A DNA stretch of 64,000 nucleotides from Isoetes taiwanensis (GCA_021234155.1 JAJEKV010000044.1:12732123-12796122), one strand, 5' to 3'; counted from the first letter of the stretch, positions 1 through 12,140 are shown. A program made the numbers and translations. Notes: generated by a model not told the origin, from the letters alone.

Positions 1-1398
1 CCGCCCCGCCCTGCGTCAAGAAAGGGGGGCAATTGGGGGTTAGCACATTCGATGCAATGGAAGTCCGGTTTTTTCTTTTCGAGCAGGTTTGATGGGACAC
101 GATCTACCATTTTAACGGTCGGATTAACAAATGGAGCTGTTTCGGTGCCTCGATGCTCAAACCCTATTGAATCCATAGGTTTTAGATTTTGTGACCTTCC
201 ACGCCTCCAAAGTGCTTTCGAGAACTTGCGTGCATGCTTCCCTCGAGGCCTAGAAGAGAGACCCCAAGGGGAGGAAGAAAACACCCTCCCAGGCACCGGG
301 TTCCAAACTTGTCGTGTTCCCCGCCTCGCCCTGCGTGCGAGAAAGGGGAATTTGGGGTTGGGTACATTCGCGGTGGAAGTCCGGATTTTTCTTTTCGAGG
401 AGGTTTCATGGGACACGATCTACCATTTTAACGGTCGGATTAACAAATGGATTTGTTTTTGATTGCCTCGATGCTCAAACCCTATTGAATCCATAGGATT
501 TAGATTTTGGCGACCTTCCCCGCCTCCAAAGTGCTTTCGAGAACTTGCGTGCATGCTTCCCTCGAGGCCTAGAAGAGAGACCCCAAGGGGGGGGAAGAAA
601 CACCCTCCCCGTGCACCGGTTCCAAACTTGTCGTGTTCCCGCCCCGCCTGCCACGAGAAAGGGGAATTTGGGGGTTGGCACATTCGTGCGGTGGAAGTCC
701 GTTTTTTTCTTTTCGAGGAGGTTTCATGGGACCACGATCTACCATTTTAAGCGGTGGATTAACAAATGGAGCTGTTTGTTTGCCTCGATGCTCAAACCCT
801 ATTGAATCCATAGGGTTTAGATTTTTGCAGCCTTCCCGCCTCCAAAGTGCTCTCGAGAACTTGTCGCATGCTTCCCTCGAGGCCTAGAAGAGAGACCCAA
901 GGGGGAGGAAGAAAACATCCTCCCCGTGCACCGGGTTCCAAACTTTAAATGTTCCCCTGCCTCGCCCTGCGTCGAGGGGGGGAATTTGGGGTTGGCACAT
1001 TAGATGCGGTGGAAGTCCGATTTTTTTTTTTTCGAGAAGGTTTCATGGGACACGATCTACCATTTTAGCATTCGGATTAACAAATGGAGTGTTTTTTGCT
1101 CGATGCTCAAACCCTATTGAATCCATAGGGTTTAGATTTTGGCAGACCTTCCCTGCCTCCAAAGTGCTCGAGAACTTGCGTGCATGCTTCCCTCGAGGCC
1201 TAGAAGAGAGACCCTAAGGGGGAGGAAGAAAACACCCTCCCCAGGCACTGGTTCCAAACTTGTCGTGTTCCCTGCCCTGCCCCTGCGTCGAGAAAGGGGG
1301 GAATTTGGGGGTTGGCACATTCGGGTAGTGGAAGTCCAGTTTTTCTTTTCGATGACGTTTCATGGGACACGATCTATCATTTTAACGGCCAGATTAAC
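1..1398. repeat. Tandem satellite, ~316-bp unit, about 4.4 copies
   Basis: The landmark CGATGCTCAAACCCTATTG recurs at 151, 469, 786 and 1101, giving periods of 318, 317 and 315 bp. Each unit carries the same string of sub-blocks: a CCTCCAAAGTGCT block, a CCTCGAGGCCTAGAAGAGAG block, a CCTCCC block, a GAAAGGGG block and a TTTCATGGGACACGATC block. The array is cut by the left window edge and ends near 1398, where the sequence becomes AT-rich. Copies differ mainly by 1-2 bp indels in G, C, A or T runs and at CHG sites. Every unit opens several short frames on both strands, but these shift between copies, so I read it as non-coding satellite DNA. Confidence 0.92.
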
Positions 1399-2571
1399 AT
1401 TTTCATTCGCAACTGGAATGAAACTGGAATAACTTTTAAACTGGAATTGTATTGCAACTATATTGGTGTTGGAAACCTATATTGGTGTACAAGAAACATC
1501 ACCATTCATTGTGCATTTGTTTAGTTATTATGAAGCATGATGCCAATAGTGAATTACATGCAATGTCCTCCCCAGTGGTTGCATATTACCTAACAAGGTA
1601 GCAGAGAATCTATAATGGAGACCAAGCACATGTAATAGTTGAAACCCCAAGATAGCCTGGAGTCGTAGAGGACAAGTCTATCCAAATAATAGACCTAAAT
1701 AGTGGTACGTTGTACCTTAACAAACCACCCCTAGTGGTGCTTTTGTTCGTTAAGCATGATAGAAAATAATTCAACTCAATTTCAATTTATACCTTTGCTA
1801 AATCAAGAGTATATATGTATATGGCCCTTCTATCATAGTTGAATGACTTTTCTAACATACTATCCATATATTCAACCAATAGAATATAAGTGATCTCCCA
1901 TGTGCCTAACTTCGATTTAATATGTATTGTATTGCTCTTTCATGGGAGCACAAGCATGCCGACCAAGGAATATACTACATGATTATGTTAGTTGGCCTAC
2001 TCGTGTTGTCCACGTTATCCCATTTCATGTCCATTCTTGCCTGCCTTGTGATCTTGCACATTCAAGGTGCTACATTCAACTTGTCATCTAGTTATCCCCT
2101 TCACTTGTTCCATAACATATGGTTAATGATACAAGAACATTGAACATAGCCTGATCTTATTAATCAATCAAACTATCTTGTTATGAAACCATTAGTCATT
2201 AAACATAGAGATCAATTTGGCAAAAGAACTTGATGTAATTTTGATTTGGAACAAATGCGTGAAGTACGTGACCTATGGGGATACAACTCTAACCAATTAG
2301 GTTGAAATGGTGGAAATTATGCCCAGGTTTTTAGAATCGATTCCACCGAATAACGAACATGGACACCCATAGGTTGCGTTTGCGATGCCGGTTGATTTGA
2401 GATAAGAATTTTCACCATCGTGCCTTTTATTTGCAAGAAAGATGCAAATGTAGGCAATTGTTGATAATGCAAAGCTTGGATTAGGCCAACAATGGGCACT
2501 CGTTTTTCTAGACATAGGAAATAGAAAAATCGTAGATTTCAAAGTCGAAATGTAACCTAATTTTCATCGAA
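1399..2571. other. AT-rich intergenic DNA, nothing recognised
   Basis: This stretch between the satellite and the transposase gene is AT-rich with frequent stops in all frames. No domain, terminal repeat or tandem structure was found. It may be the left flank or left end of the CACTA-type element, but I could not identify a CACTA...TAGTG terminus here. Confidence 0.5.
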
Positions 2572-2789
2572 TTGTATTCCTGTAACCTATGCCCATTTCT
2601 GCCACAGATCAACAAACCGTACGTTTTTGAAAAAACCTATGCCCATTTCGGCCACCGATCAGAACAAAACCGTACCTGGGAACATCGTGATCAGATGGAA
2701 TCAGCGGATTTGATGAAACATCGTGACAATGCTATCAGAGCTATTTTCACCCGGAATTGCTACAGACAAATGCATGTACCTGCGCCAAG
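2572..2789 (+). other. Possible 5' exon of the transposase gene
   Basis: An open frame here reads ...HRSEQNRTWEHRDQMES... and is followed at 2790 by a good splice donor, CCAAG|GTACGT. It lies just upstream of the Tnp2-like gene on the same strand. I could not find a convincing partner acceptor before 3155 and recognise no domain. The exon is a suggestion only. Confidence 0.2.
2584..2683. repeat. Imperfect ~50-bp tandem duplication
   Basis: AACCTATGCCCATTTC starts at 2584 and again at 2634. The two units also share GCCAC, GATCA and ACCGTAC further on. The first unit has TTCTGCCACAGATC where the second has TTCGGCCACCGATC. This is the CTG-to-CGG and CAG-to-CCG type of difference seen between larger repeats elsewhere in the window. 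Confidence 0.6.
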
Positions 2790-3154
2790 GTACGTCCCAA
2801 CTTCATACTCTGTTGTAAATTGCCCAAAGTTTTGCAGCTCTTATAACTGTAAGATCCAGCTCTTATAAAACTATAGCTTCTACAAATTCAGTCGGTTTTT
2901 GGCATACAAATCATTGCTTCCACAATTTCGTTCCCTTTTTCATACAAATTATTTCTTCCAGATGAGCACTGTGAACCCTGATTCATGGCTCATTTTCTGA
3001 TATTCAGGCATGAACAGGAGTTAATCTAACCTCTGGTGGAAAAGAAAAGACATACAAACCTTGGTAAGATAGTTATCCATTGCACTTTCGGATTGATATG
3101 ATCTGGTACAATTCGTAACCATTGTCTATAACATTGGGATTTGGCTGTGCAAGA

Positions 3155-6100
3155 ATGGGAGATGGACATCTGCCACTCCTGTGCAAGTGTCTTATTTGTA
3201 CAAGGGTTAATCCAGAAGGTGTTATATTGAGCAGGGAGCGACATAGGTACCACAATAGACTGAAGCAGCCCCAAAGCAAATTAGATCAGGCCATTCAGCT
3301 ACAAGATGAGGATAGAGTTATTTGTAAATGCTCTTATTGTTTATGTCAAGACAGTTCTGGTGTACCCTTTAGTAGAGCGGGTTACTTGAAGCATGTTAAA
3401 CGTGCCAAGCACAAAGATCCAATTGTGTCATTGACTGAACTCCAGCAACAAGCATTCCAAACAGGAAATAGCACGGCACAAGGGACGTACTCAGCTAGCA
3501 AGTCTGCAGATTATCCAGGTACATCATCCTTCCATGATTTGGCACATGTACATGAGAAAGAGGATCTAAATCACCTCGGTCCTGAAGAAGTAGATTTTAA
3601 TGATCTCGGTCCTGACATTCATGATGCTGGATCGTTCCCATTTGGAGAAGAGAAGCTTCCGGATGATGATAATCAGCATGCAATGCTTGACAACCAGTTC
3701 ATTGCTTATTTGCTTGAGATGCAGGGTATTCTAGACATGCATAATGCATCAGAAACACTTCAGGATGCATTGTTGTCTTTGCTTTTCCAGAACAGTAATG
3801 GGAGTTGTTTAGCGTCAGTGATTGCCGCGAGAGGTACATGGACTGGAAAGGTAAATGGCTGCTATGTTCCAACCAGTCTAAAATGCATGAAGAAAATGCA
3901 TGCAGATATGGGCCTGCCTTCTTTGCAAAGGCACAGTGTTTGTATACATGATGATGATGTAGTTTATAAATTCAAGGTCATAGAAGATGGCAGTGATATG
4001 AACTGCTGCAAAAGGGATAGAAATGGACTCATGGTTAGTAAATCTAATTGCATTGAGCACGAGACATGCTCAATTTGTGACAAGACCAGAAAGGATGCTG
4101 TCACATTTTTATACAGTCCTATCAGCAGCATTATGAGACTAAGGTGTCAGAGCAAGACCATAGCATATAATGACAATGAGCATTGGCGACAACGGGAAAC
4201 ATGGATAGGCAAGGGAATCGACGAGAGGCCTTCCAAGATTTCTGAATGCTGGCATGCAAAGCGATGGAGAGAAATGCAATATTTTTGGGATCCACAAACT
4301 AAATGGGAGTTACCAATATTATGCAAGCATTGCAAAACTGTCATAAAGACTTTCAGCCTTGATGTACATAAAGAATCTGTTGATTGTAATCAGACGTATA
4401 CTTTGACATGTCCACAATGTATTCGCCCTGATACATATCATAGAACACAGTGCTTTGGCGATCCTAGAAACTTGGCATTGATGATGCATTGGGATGGATT
4501 TCAGTCAACCCGGACCACAATAAGGAGTAGTGGTGTTGTCCGATTGGTAGTTCTGAATGGTGGGAAGCATGTGGAAGCTAAAATAAGGGATGTTACATTT
4601 CCAGTACTTTTTATTCCAAAGGAAAGAATCAGTTCAAGTACTAACAGCTTAGATCCCTTTCTACAACCACTTGTAGATGAGCTTAGGGACCTTTTTGTAA
4701 CTGGAGTAAAGGTCAATTATGCACTTGGAAGCGAGTATATTCATGCAGGGCTGCCACAAGTCTTCTACCAAAGGTGTTTCTTATATGCTATAACGGCAGA
4801 CCATCCAGCTCAATGTGAAATTTTAAAGTTCTCATCAGGTACGTGTACTCCTGGGATTTGCTTCATGATGACGATATGCATTTATTTACATTCGACCATA
4901 AGATTGCATCTATTGACAAAATCTTTACTTTTTTCTTTCCCCTTTAGGTGGAAAGGTACCATGTAGAAGATGCGATCTTGTGTTAGATGCTGCAAATGAT
5001 GGGAAGTACTACTACGAGGATCTTTGGAGAAGAACACGAGTTCCAGATGCAAAGAAAACTATGGATCATGTACTTCGAGGCATTCAAGAATTGCATGATG
5101 GAGTGTCCAATGCTGCAAGAGACACAGGTGTGCGAGGTACTAGCATGTTCTTGGGTTTGTTTCACCTTTATGGTCTAAATTTATTACATCATACTATTGT
5201 GGACGTTATGCACACCTTGGCATTGAATCTCCTGCGCAAGTGCAATAGGCTTATGTTTGATCAGATAAAGGAGGAGGGTAATGAAAAAGTCGCTATGGAG
5301 AGGTTGCAAACCATGATTGGCAGTCGGACACATAAAATGAAATCTGGTAGGTGTCCGAAAGATCCATTCAAACGCCTTGGCTTCTTCAAGGCACAAGAGC
5401 ATCAGTTCTACAGCCAATGGTATGCGGACTATGTGGCTCCAAATTTAGTGTCCGCATCACACTTTTCCATTTCGCAAATTGCAACTGATCTTACTAGAAT
5501 TTTCTATGACTTTGCAAGAACAAATGGGTGGTCTGAACAAACAATAAGTACTGCTAGAAAGTTATTGCAAGCTTGGCGTATGCAGTGGAATGCTCTTTGT
5601 GGCCGTAATACATCACCTCTTGAGCACATGATTGGGGAAGGCCATGTCTTGGATGACATAGAACTAATAGGTCCACCAGATGCTACTTGGTGCTATTACT
5701 TTGAGAGCACGTTTGCAAAATTAATTCAAATGCATACAAATAAGAAAGAGATGGAATTGACCTATGCACGTGTGGAGAACAGGATCTTGTTTTCTAGGAT
5801 CTTCCATTTGAAAAGTTTAGACAATGATGGCTTGTTACCTCCAGAGCGTGCGACTATGCACTTGCAGTCAGCTTTAAGATATGTCCATCAGAATGTGTTT
5901 TCCACTGGTGTACTTCATGCAAAGTCTCAACCCATAGCTATTGAATTATGGGAATCATGCAAAAGGTATGACATCATTGAATGGAAGGATTTTACTTCTA
6001 GAAAAGGTATATTGATTGGATTCCACAAAACAAGGGAATGTACGCCAGATGAAGCAAGGGCTATCCAAGAGCTTCACTCTTTAAGGGAGGTTCCAGGAGG

Positions 6101-6813
6101 TGAAGTTTCAGAATTTAAGTCTATCCTAATAAGGGGATCAATTTTTAGAGTTGGTGATACGCTTGTGGTGGAAAATAAAGATATTGAGGATGGTCAATGG
6201 TATGGTAAGATGAGATACATTTTTTCTTACAAACAGGGTGATGAAACTAGTGTATATTTTTGCGGTGATTAGACACGGATATCATATCCAAGACAATAAA
6301 GTTCAGGTTGATGAACCAAGTGGGATGCCTATCTTAGCTACTAGCATGGAGCCATTCAATCATGAATCTATTTTGCCAGTCCAACATATTCTTCGAGAAA
6401 TATGTCTTCTACCAATGCGAGCAGCGAAAGATAAAAGATTGATTGCATTTGAGACTATTACAACGAAATTGCCGGATAGGCTTCTCCAAATGCATAAGTG
6501 TGGTAATGTTCCAATCTGGCCTCTCGTAGATGATGTTGTGGCAATTCAAGCTATAAAACGGGGTAGTGCCCCACATTTAGCATCACATGATGGTTATTGG
6601 TATGCTTGGATTAATGCAGTTAACGAGAAGGATAAAAAGATAAAGTTGACCTGGTTAGAACCAAAAATTAAGAAGGGGCGACAATGTTTGGGAATTTCAT
6701 ATGTGGAAAACAGATGGCAATCTTGGGATTGTCTTTTAAGGGTCTTAAACGTTATGAAGGAAGGTACAGGAAAAAATATTTGCTTCTTCTTGGTTGAAAA
6801 ACATTCTACTTGA
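3155..6813 (+). CDS. Tnp2-like transposase, CACTA/EnSpm superfamily
   Basis: The product would be a DNA transposase acting in the nucleus on CACTA-type element ends. The first ATG is at 3155. Exon 1 (about 561 residues) starts with two Cys/His motifs, CKCLIC...HRYH near residue 12 and CKCSYC...H...H near residue 62, that may bind zinc. The Tnp2 catalytic region follows: MHWDGFQS near residue 446, then VLFIPKER, LDPFLQPLVDEL and ADHPAQCEI. A 109-bp GT-AG intron (4839-4947) joins SSG to GKVPCRRC in frame. Exon 2 continues through VDVMHTLALNLL, the conserved D-x-M-H block, to about 6260. The frame then breaks in a run of five T at 6257-6261 and continues in another frame to the stop at 6811. Apart from that single-base break the gene looks intact over about 1,180 residues. 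The family call rests on motif order, not on a database search. Confidence 0.82.
4839..4947 (+). other. GT-AG intron in the Tnp2-like gene
   Basis: The donor is CAG|GTACGT and the acceptor is CCCTTTAG|GTGG with a T-rich tract before it. The intron is 109 bp, phase 1. Removing it joins two different reading frames into a continuous protein at SSG|GKVPCRRC, and both sides match the order of the Tnp2 domain. The short intron with canonical borders supports a eukaryotic, plant-like nuclear gene. Confidence 0.85.
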
Positions 6814-7149
6814 GGGTACTTCAGCTTTGTTCATCTCTTTTTGCTTTGTAATCATTAAAGACCTATTATGTTTTCTTTCAGTTCAATCTCTTGTAAACTT
6901 ATGTGTGTAGCTCAAAATGTCTTGTGTTGTTCATGTCCAATCGTGACACATCATTTTTTTTTCTTTTTTGCAAAATTTATTGATAAGGTATTTGATTTTA
7001 TGAAGCACTATATACACTTTCTCTATAGTTAGAAGCTTTGCATTTTTATGGAGGCCCAAAACATTTGCATTTGGAAGGTTACAAGACTGATAATATGATT
7101 AGCAGAATAATAAACTATTAACAAGCATAGTGACTAACCACATCAAAAA

Positions 7150-7690
7150 ACTTTAGAAATGCAAAACTTAACATGGTTCTCGAACCAATAAGAAAAACTC
7201 GATATTGTCCAAAATTTGCAACAACTACCACGTAAAAGCATCCGAAATTATGATATTAAAAATGTATATAGAAAAATCATTCTATAAATTAATGATGATT
7301 CCCATAAACCATTGTAAAACTAAATTCATATAATTAAATATAGTACGGACTAGCAATGGTTTTCCATAATCAGTATATGCGTAAAACACATCTTCTAAAC
7401 TATTGATAATATTAAAAAACTACTATGCGATTATAGAATTGATATAATTAAACATGATATGAACTAGCAATGATTTTGCTAAATCAATGTACAATTAAAA
7501 ACAATCTTACAAACTAATGATGATTTCTAAATACTAGCATAAAATTTGGAATTAGTACAAAAAACATGATATGGACCATTATTGGTTTTGCAAAACCAGC
7601 AATGACACGTGGTTTTTTTTTATGTTGTGAATTGTTGTATAAAAAAACCACATGCATACTGGTTTTCATGCTAGTTTTTTATACAAGTTC
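7150..7690. repeat. Degenerate ~113-bp tandem repeats with an inverted pair
   Basis: Related blocks of the form ACTAGCAATGGTTTTCCATAAT recur at about 7350, 7464 and 7576, roughly 113 bp apart, each preceded by ATATAATTAAA-like text. The array ends in an inverted pair, ACCAGCAATGACACGTGGTTTTT... against ...AAAAACCACATG...CTGGT, around 7590-7670. This resembles the subterminal repeats of a DNA transposon, possibly the right flank of the CACTA-type element. The rest of 6814-7150 shows nothing recognisable. Confidence 0.45.
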
Positions 7691-7709
7691 ATTTTTGGGG
7701 GCCTTGTGA

Positions 7710-7821
7710 GTCGGGCATTTGCAAATCAACGGCCAAGTGGCTTATTCTTATTTCAGAGGGACTATTGTTGTTTTATGCTTGGTTGAGGCCAGTCAGGCAT
7801 TTGCAAATCAACAACCAAGTG
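7710..7821. repeat. 30-bp direct repeat pair, 82 bp apart
   Basis: The segment starting GTCGGGCATTTGCAAATCAAC at 7710 recurs from 7792 as GTCAGGCATTTGCAAATCAAC, both ending in CCAAGTG. The differing sites are CGG against CAG and CGGCC against CAACC. Confidence 0.6.
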
Positions 7822-8552
7822 TATACACATGGATTGAATTTATTGTAGCATATGGCAATGTTGGACAAGGACGGGAATTGTAGCAGAAGATGTATTTGGA
7901 GCTTGGTCTATCAAGTGGCCTGAAGTGCAACATTTTCAGGTATATATAGTATGGTGACGGCTAGCTTTATCCAACATGGTAAAGGCTAGCTATGACCAGC
8001 ATGGTGAAATCTCACTCTTCCCATACAATAAGATTGCAATCTTGCATTCTGACCAATGATGCGAAATGATGAATTTGACTTCTATTTTCAAGAAGCATTC
8101 TCAGAAGATCATAGTCGATATAGAGTTATGCTTGGATGTTCACAAGGTTCTGCCACAACATTCTGTCAGCTACAAAGAAGTGTACAGGCTGGTTCTTTCC
8201 CTTCTCCTTTAATTGAGACTTGGACACTGAATGTTTAGGGTATGTTTAGGGTGTTCTTTGAAGGAATTTTCTATCTTGGAAGGGGATTGCCATCTCCTTT
8301 CTTAGCTTGGGCCAAAAAATGGGAGCAAAAGGAGTTCCTTTTTCAAGCAGGTAGCCTGTCATTATCTCAGATTGTCTATATATTTGTGTCCTCCGCATTA
8401 ATTTAAACCATCTTTTCTCTCTTAGTCTCTCTTCATTGCTTAAGTAGAATGATTGTTTTCTAAGGCCCTCTCCATTTTAACATGCTATATTTTATTTTGC
8501 CAGGGAAGCACACTATGTAGGAGTTCGGTATGAGCTTTGGAATATCAACAAA

Positions 8553-8634
8553 TAGATGCATCTTTTCTTACCAATAAGGTCCCAAGTTAAGCATAGATGC
8601 ATCTTTTCTTACCAATAAGGTCCCAAGTTAAGCA
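8553..8634. repeat. Perfect 41-bp tandem duplication
   Basis: The unit starting TAGATGCATCTTTTCTTACC and ending AAGTTAAGCA is present twice in direct succession (8553-8593 and 8594-8634) with no visible difference. This indicates a recent slippage or replication event in otherwise unremarkable AT-rich DNA. Confidence 0.85.
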
Positions 8635-8872
8635 TAGGTGGTTCTCAAGGGTTACTACTCAAAGCTCTCTTCTACACCAAGAAGGAAAGGCAACCTCGAT
8701 GCTTCACTCACCCACCATATATTCTTATTCTCAACTAGATAGCATTTACAGTAAAGCATTTATTTAAATTTATTGGATTATTCGTCGGAACCTAAAGCTA
8801 ATCCCACCTATGTTACAAGTGCATATCATTATAGAGGCGAAGGTAATAACATCGTTTTCTCTATTTAAAACT

Positions 8873-9000
8873 GTTGTGCTAGCTAGGTTAACCACTTCAA
8901 TTTAAGCAGTCTGAACTAAGTTGATTCGTATTTATGTGTTGTGCTAGCTAGGTTAACGATTTCAATTGAAGCAATTTGAACTAACTTCCACATGAATAGT
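8873..9000. repeat. 65-bp imperfect tandem duplication
   Basis: GTTGTGCTAGCTAGGTTAAC followed by a TTCAATT.AAGCA.T.TGAACTAA block starts at 8873 and again at 8938. The copies differ at several positions, so this event is older than the 41-bp duplication at 8553. Confidence 0.65.
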
Positions 9001-9049
9001 TTCTTTCGTAGATTCATATTTAGGCCATTATTCTATTTTTATATGAAGC

Positions 9050-9099
9050 TAGGCAATGCTACATCTCACAAAGATAGGCAATGCTACATCTCACAAAGA
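9050..9099. repeat. 25-bp perfect tandem duplication
   Basis: A 25-bp unit starting TAGGCAATGCTACATCTCAC is present twice in tandem. It is the third local duplication within 550 bp. Confidence 0.8.
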
Positions 9100-10261
9100 G
9101 CAAGCCAATGACCAAAAACCACGCATATTTAACTATCAACAATGTATGTTTTTACTTATTGGCATAGAAAATATGATTGCAACATTTATTGTCTTAGGTA
9201 TGTTTGCTAAATAGTGCTTAGCAAATTCCTCTTGCATTTCTCATTTTAGTTGTGCTTTTATTAGGTTATTGAAAACAAGATATATGCCACTTTGCCAACT
9301 AGAATTTTGAAAAACTACACGACACTTTAATAATGTTGCTAAGACTGGAAATGCCAGGAAACTCGGGATATAAGATATGTGAACACAACACCTAAGACCT
9401 TTTAAACCTTTTTTACTGGCCTCCAAGTGAGAATGGATTTACTCAAGGCTTGGACCAAAGTGACTGAGAAGGTGAAAATGGTGGACAATTGGCAAAGTCA
9501 TTAGCCATTTCAAGCTTTCTAGGTTTTAAGACATTTGTTTGGTTCTTTTGCCGCCATTGGTTGTAGCAGATGTTTCATATTGTAATGTTTAAATATAATA
9601 TTTATTTTGCAGTACACTAGCTAACATTGTGCAACAGGAGTTGATCTAAGTTGGAATTTGTTGGTTCAAATGGCCAAACTTTTAGAGGATTAGAAGTTTC
9701 ATTTGAATTATTGCCACTACATCAAATAAAGTGGAAACAATAACATTGATGTGCGTTCTAGAGCTATACGCTTTATTTGGGTAGATTGTAACAGATGGGG
9801 TTCTATAGTCAGATGTTATCCCAAGGGCATGCATGACATATACATGGCAATGCCAAATTCTAGATGGAATGTTAACTATTTTGTAGTCTTCTCTTGAATG
9901 TGTTATGGAAAAGATCATTATAGAAAAAATTACAACGTATTATGTTACGATAATGAGTGCTATCATTCACATCAATCCTAGGCATTACCATCATCTATAA
10001 ATCCATGCCTCCCACCCCTAAACCTTAGAACATCCATAACTCTAGATGTCTGCATCAATTTTGGACAAGAGACATCTGGGAAAGAGGACGTGCTCACCTA
10101 TCTATCATTGAAGAATTTGGGCTTGTTGGAGTCCTTGAGGAGTTAAGAGCCTTGCCCATTCTTCCAACCCCCCCTCTCTCTAGCGCCCCCACTCCCCTTG
10201 CATAGACCCCTTGATTTGCCCCTTTTCGGCTTTTCTCTCTAGGGTTTACAATCTCTCTCTA
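9100..10261. other. AT-rich DNA, nothing recognised
   Basis: I found no coding frame with family resemblance, no terminal repeats and no array. The last 150 bp turn C-rich (runs of CCCC and CTCTCT) and lead into the tandem repeats that precede the GC-rich LINE, so the 5' end of that LINE may lie near 10150. Confidence 0.45.
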
Positions 10262-10565
10262 GACCCAAAACCCCAAACCCCCAAAAGGTGCTCTGCTGCC
10301 CTTCTTGAGTCCCCAAATTGGATTCTAAGCACCCTTTAGGCGGCCGAGACCCCTTAAACTTTGGCACCCCAAAACCCCCAAACCCCAAAAGGTGCCAGCC
10401 TTTCTGAGTCTCCAAATTGGATTCTAAGCACCCTTTAGGCAGCCAGAGACCCCTTAAACTTTGGCACCCCAAAACCCCCAAACCCCCAAAGGTGCTCCTG
10501 CTTTTCGAAGTCCCCAAATTGGATTCTAAGCACCCTTTAAGCGGCCTGTGAGACCCCTCAAACTT
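10262..10565 (+). repeat. Three ~100-bp tandem repeats upstream of LINE ORF1
   Basis: ATTCTAAGCACCCTTTA recurs at 10322, 10421 and 10523, so the period is 99-102 bp. Each unit contains CCCCAAAACCCCCAAA-type C/A-rich text, AAGGTGC, CCCAAATTGG and GACCCCTTAAACTTTG. The array stops 9 bp before the ATG of the LINE ORF1-like frame. Tandem monomers in front of ORF1 are typical internal promoters of some LINEs, for example mouse L1 monomers. Promoter function here is inferred from position alone. Confidence 0.75.
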
Positions 10566-10573
10566 TGAAAGTC

Positions 10574-12140
10574 ATGGCCACAGAAGATGGGCCAGCCTGG
10601 GAAACCCAAGGCGAGGGGCCGCCGCACAAACGGTCCCGATCAGCAATCATGGACAAGGGAGAGTCATCCTCCATGAAGAAGGAGGCTCGGGCTAAGGCTA
10701 AGGCCCCCGGCCGAGGCCAGCTACCTGGAAGGGATTGATTGCTCGGACCACATAGGAACTCCCCTTTCAGAGAATTGGAGCCATGTCAAAGCGGGAGTGG
10801 AGGCTAACGGTGCTCGTATTGAGGCTACTCAGTGCCCTTTGGGGATGACAAGTGGAGATGGAGTCTCTCCGCATCCCATGTGCTCAAAAGGCAAATGGTG
10901 GTCGAGAAGAACCGCGATCACGTGTCTGGAGATCCGCGACGCCGCATGTGGAAGATGGCCTTGGCTTGGCACACTTCGGCAAGCAATAAAGCCAGCAGAG
11001 GTCGCCGACATGCGGGCCGCCTAGACTCGTGGTTCATCACCCGACACCATGACACGTGAAGGGGGAGGCGCAATGCAGGAGACGATGGTCGCGGTGTCGC
11101 CGGCCGAGGAGGTGGAGAGCGCCCACCACCATGGCACGGAAGCGCAAGGCTGCTCTTGCGCATGTACCGGATTACGGCCGGGATCTTCGTGAGTAAGATC
11201 GAACAGCAAGCCCGCCCTCGGCCAGGTGTCTTTGGCTCGAAAGCACGCCTCGCTACTCGAGCACGGAGCTCCGTGGGTTGGCGGGCAACCATCCATAGAC
11301 GAGCCGTGGTCTCCCCGCCGGGGGTTCATAGTCACCGCCGGCGGTCAGGCGGGGAGATGGCCAAGCAAAGCGAGCCACGCAAGAGCCGCGGCTCCCGACT
11401 TCCTAAAGGCCGGTGAACGCGGCTCGGACCGCTATTCCCCGCCCACGGCCTCCCGCCCGTGGCCAGGGCCCCGTGCGCCGCCCGCCTCAAAGCCACTCCG
11501 CCCACCCCACCACCACCACCACCCCCAAAGACGGACGGCCCGGCTCACCTTTGACCCGCGGGTTGCGAGAACTCCGGGGGCTTGGCGGAGAGGCCCACAC
11601 CGGGTACAGATTCGAGGCATGCCGAGCAACGGAGGGGAGTCTTCGCCCACAACATCCGAACACACATTCTCGATCGGATGACATTCGAGGCAGTTCACAT
11701 TTCTCGAGCAGCCCGTCATGGGGCTGCGCCCGGCCGTGACCGCATTGTCATATTCGGTTGCGGATGCAGTGCGTGATGTCATATTGGCGCCGGGGCGGAT
11801 CTTTGAGGGGACATCCACATGCGTGGGCCAGGGACCTCACACCGCAACAGCGGAGGCGCAGCGGGGAGCTTGTCGAGTGGAGGCATTCGCCACCGGGGGT
11901 GCCGCGGGATTGGTTGGTAGGATGCACATTTTTCGGCGACACGCTCTTTGCTGCGGACCAGCGCCCCAGCCCGTTTTACCGCGTGGCCATTTTTACGCTT
12001 CTCCTACCACGGCCCCCTTCTCCGCTCCTACTCACGCTCCCTCACGACCCATGCCCTCCTGACCACATCGCGCCTCGGCTCCATCTACTTCTCTCACTCG
12101 GCCTCGCTTCCCGTCCTCCCCATGACTTCCGGTTGCGCAA
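10574..12140 (+). pseudogene. LINE ORF1-like region
   Basis: An ATG at 10580 opens a short frame, MATEDGPAWETQGEGPP..., that runs 52 codons to a stop near 10738. Further pieces in other frames follow without a recognisable domain. ORF1 identity is inferred from its place between the tandem promoter-like repeats and the endonuclease. The 3' part (11940-12140) is rich in Pro, Ser and Leu codons and may be low-complexity linker. Confidence 0.45.

Noticed and set aside
52-1432. Overlapping ORFs of 60-136 codons on both strands in the satellite
   Set aside because: They shift frame from unit to unit and cover the repeat on both strands, so they are by-products of the 316-bp satellite.
8056-8238. 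60-codon forward ORF
   Set aside because: No family resemblance and no supporting context; the length is compatible with chance in this DNA.
10239-10517. Minus-strand 92-codon ORF with repeated GFGVLG-type text
   Set aside because: It is the reverse translation of the three C/A-rich tandem monomers; the periodicity of the peptide is the DNA repeat.
11226-11818. Several overlapping 100-150-codon ORFs on both strands in the GC-rich LINE
   Set aside because: High GC lowers stop frequency; none carries a recognised domain, and true LINE motifs change frame around them.
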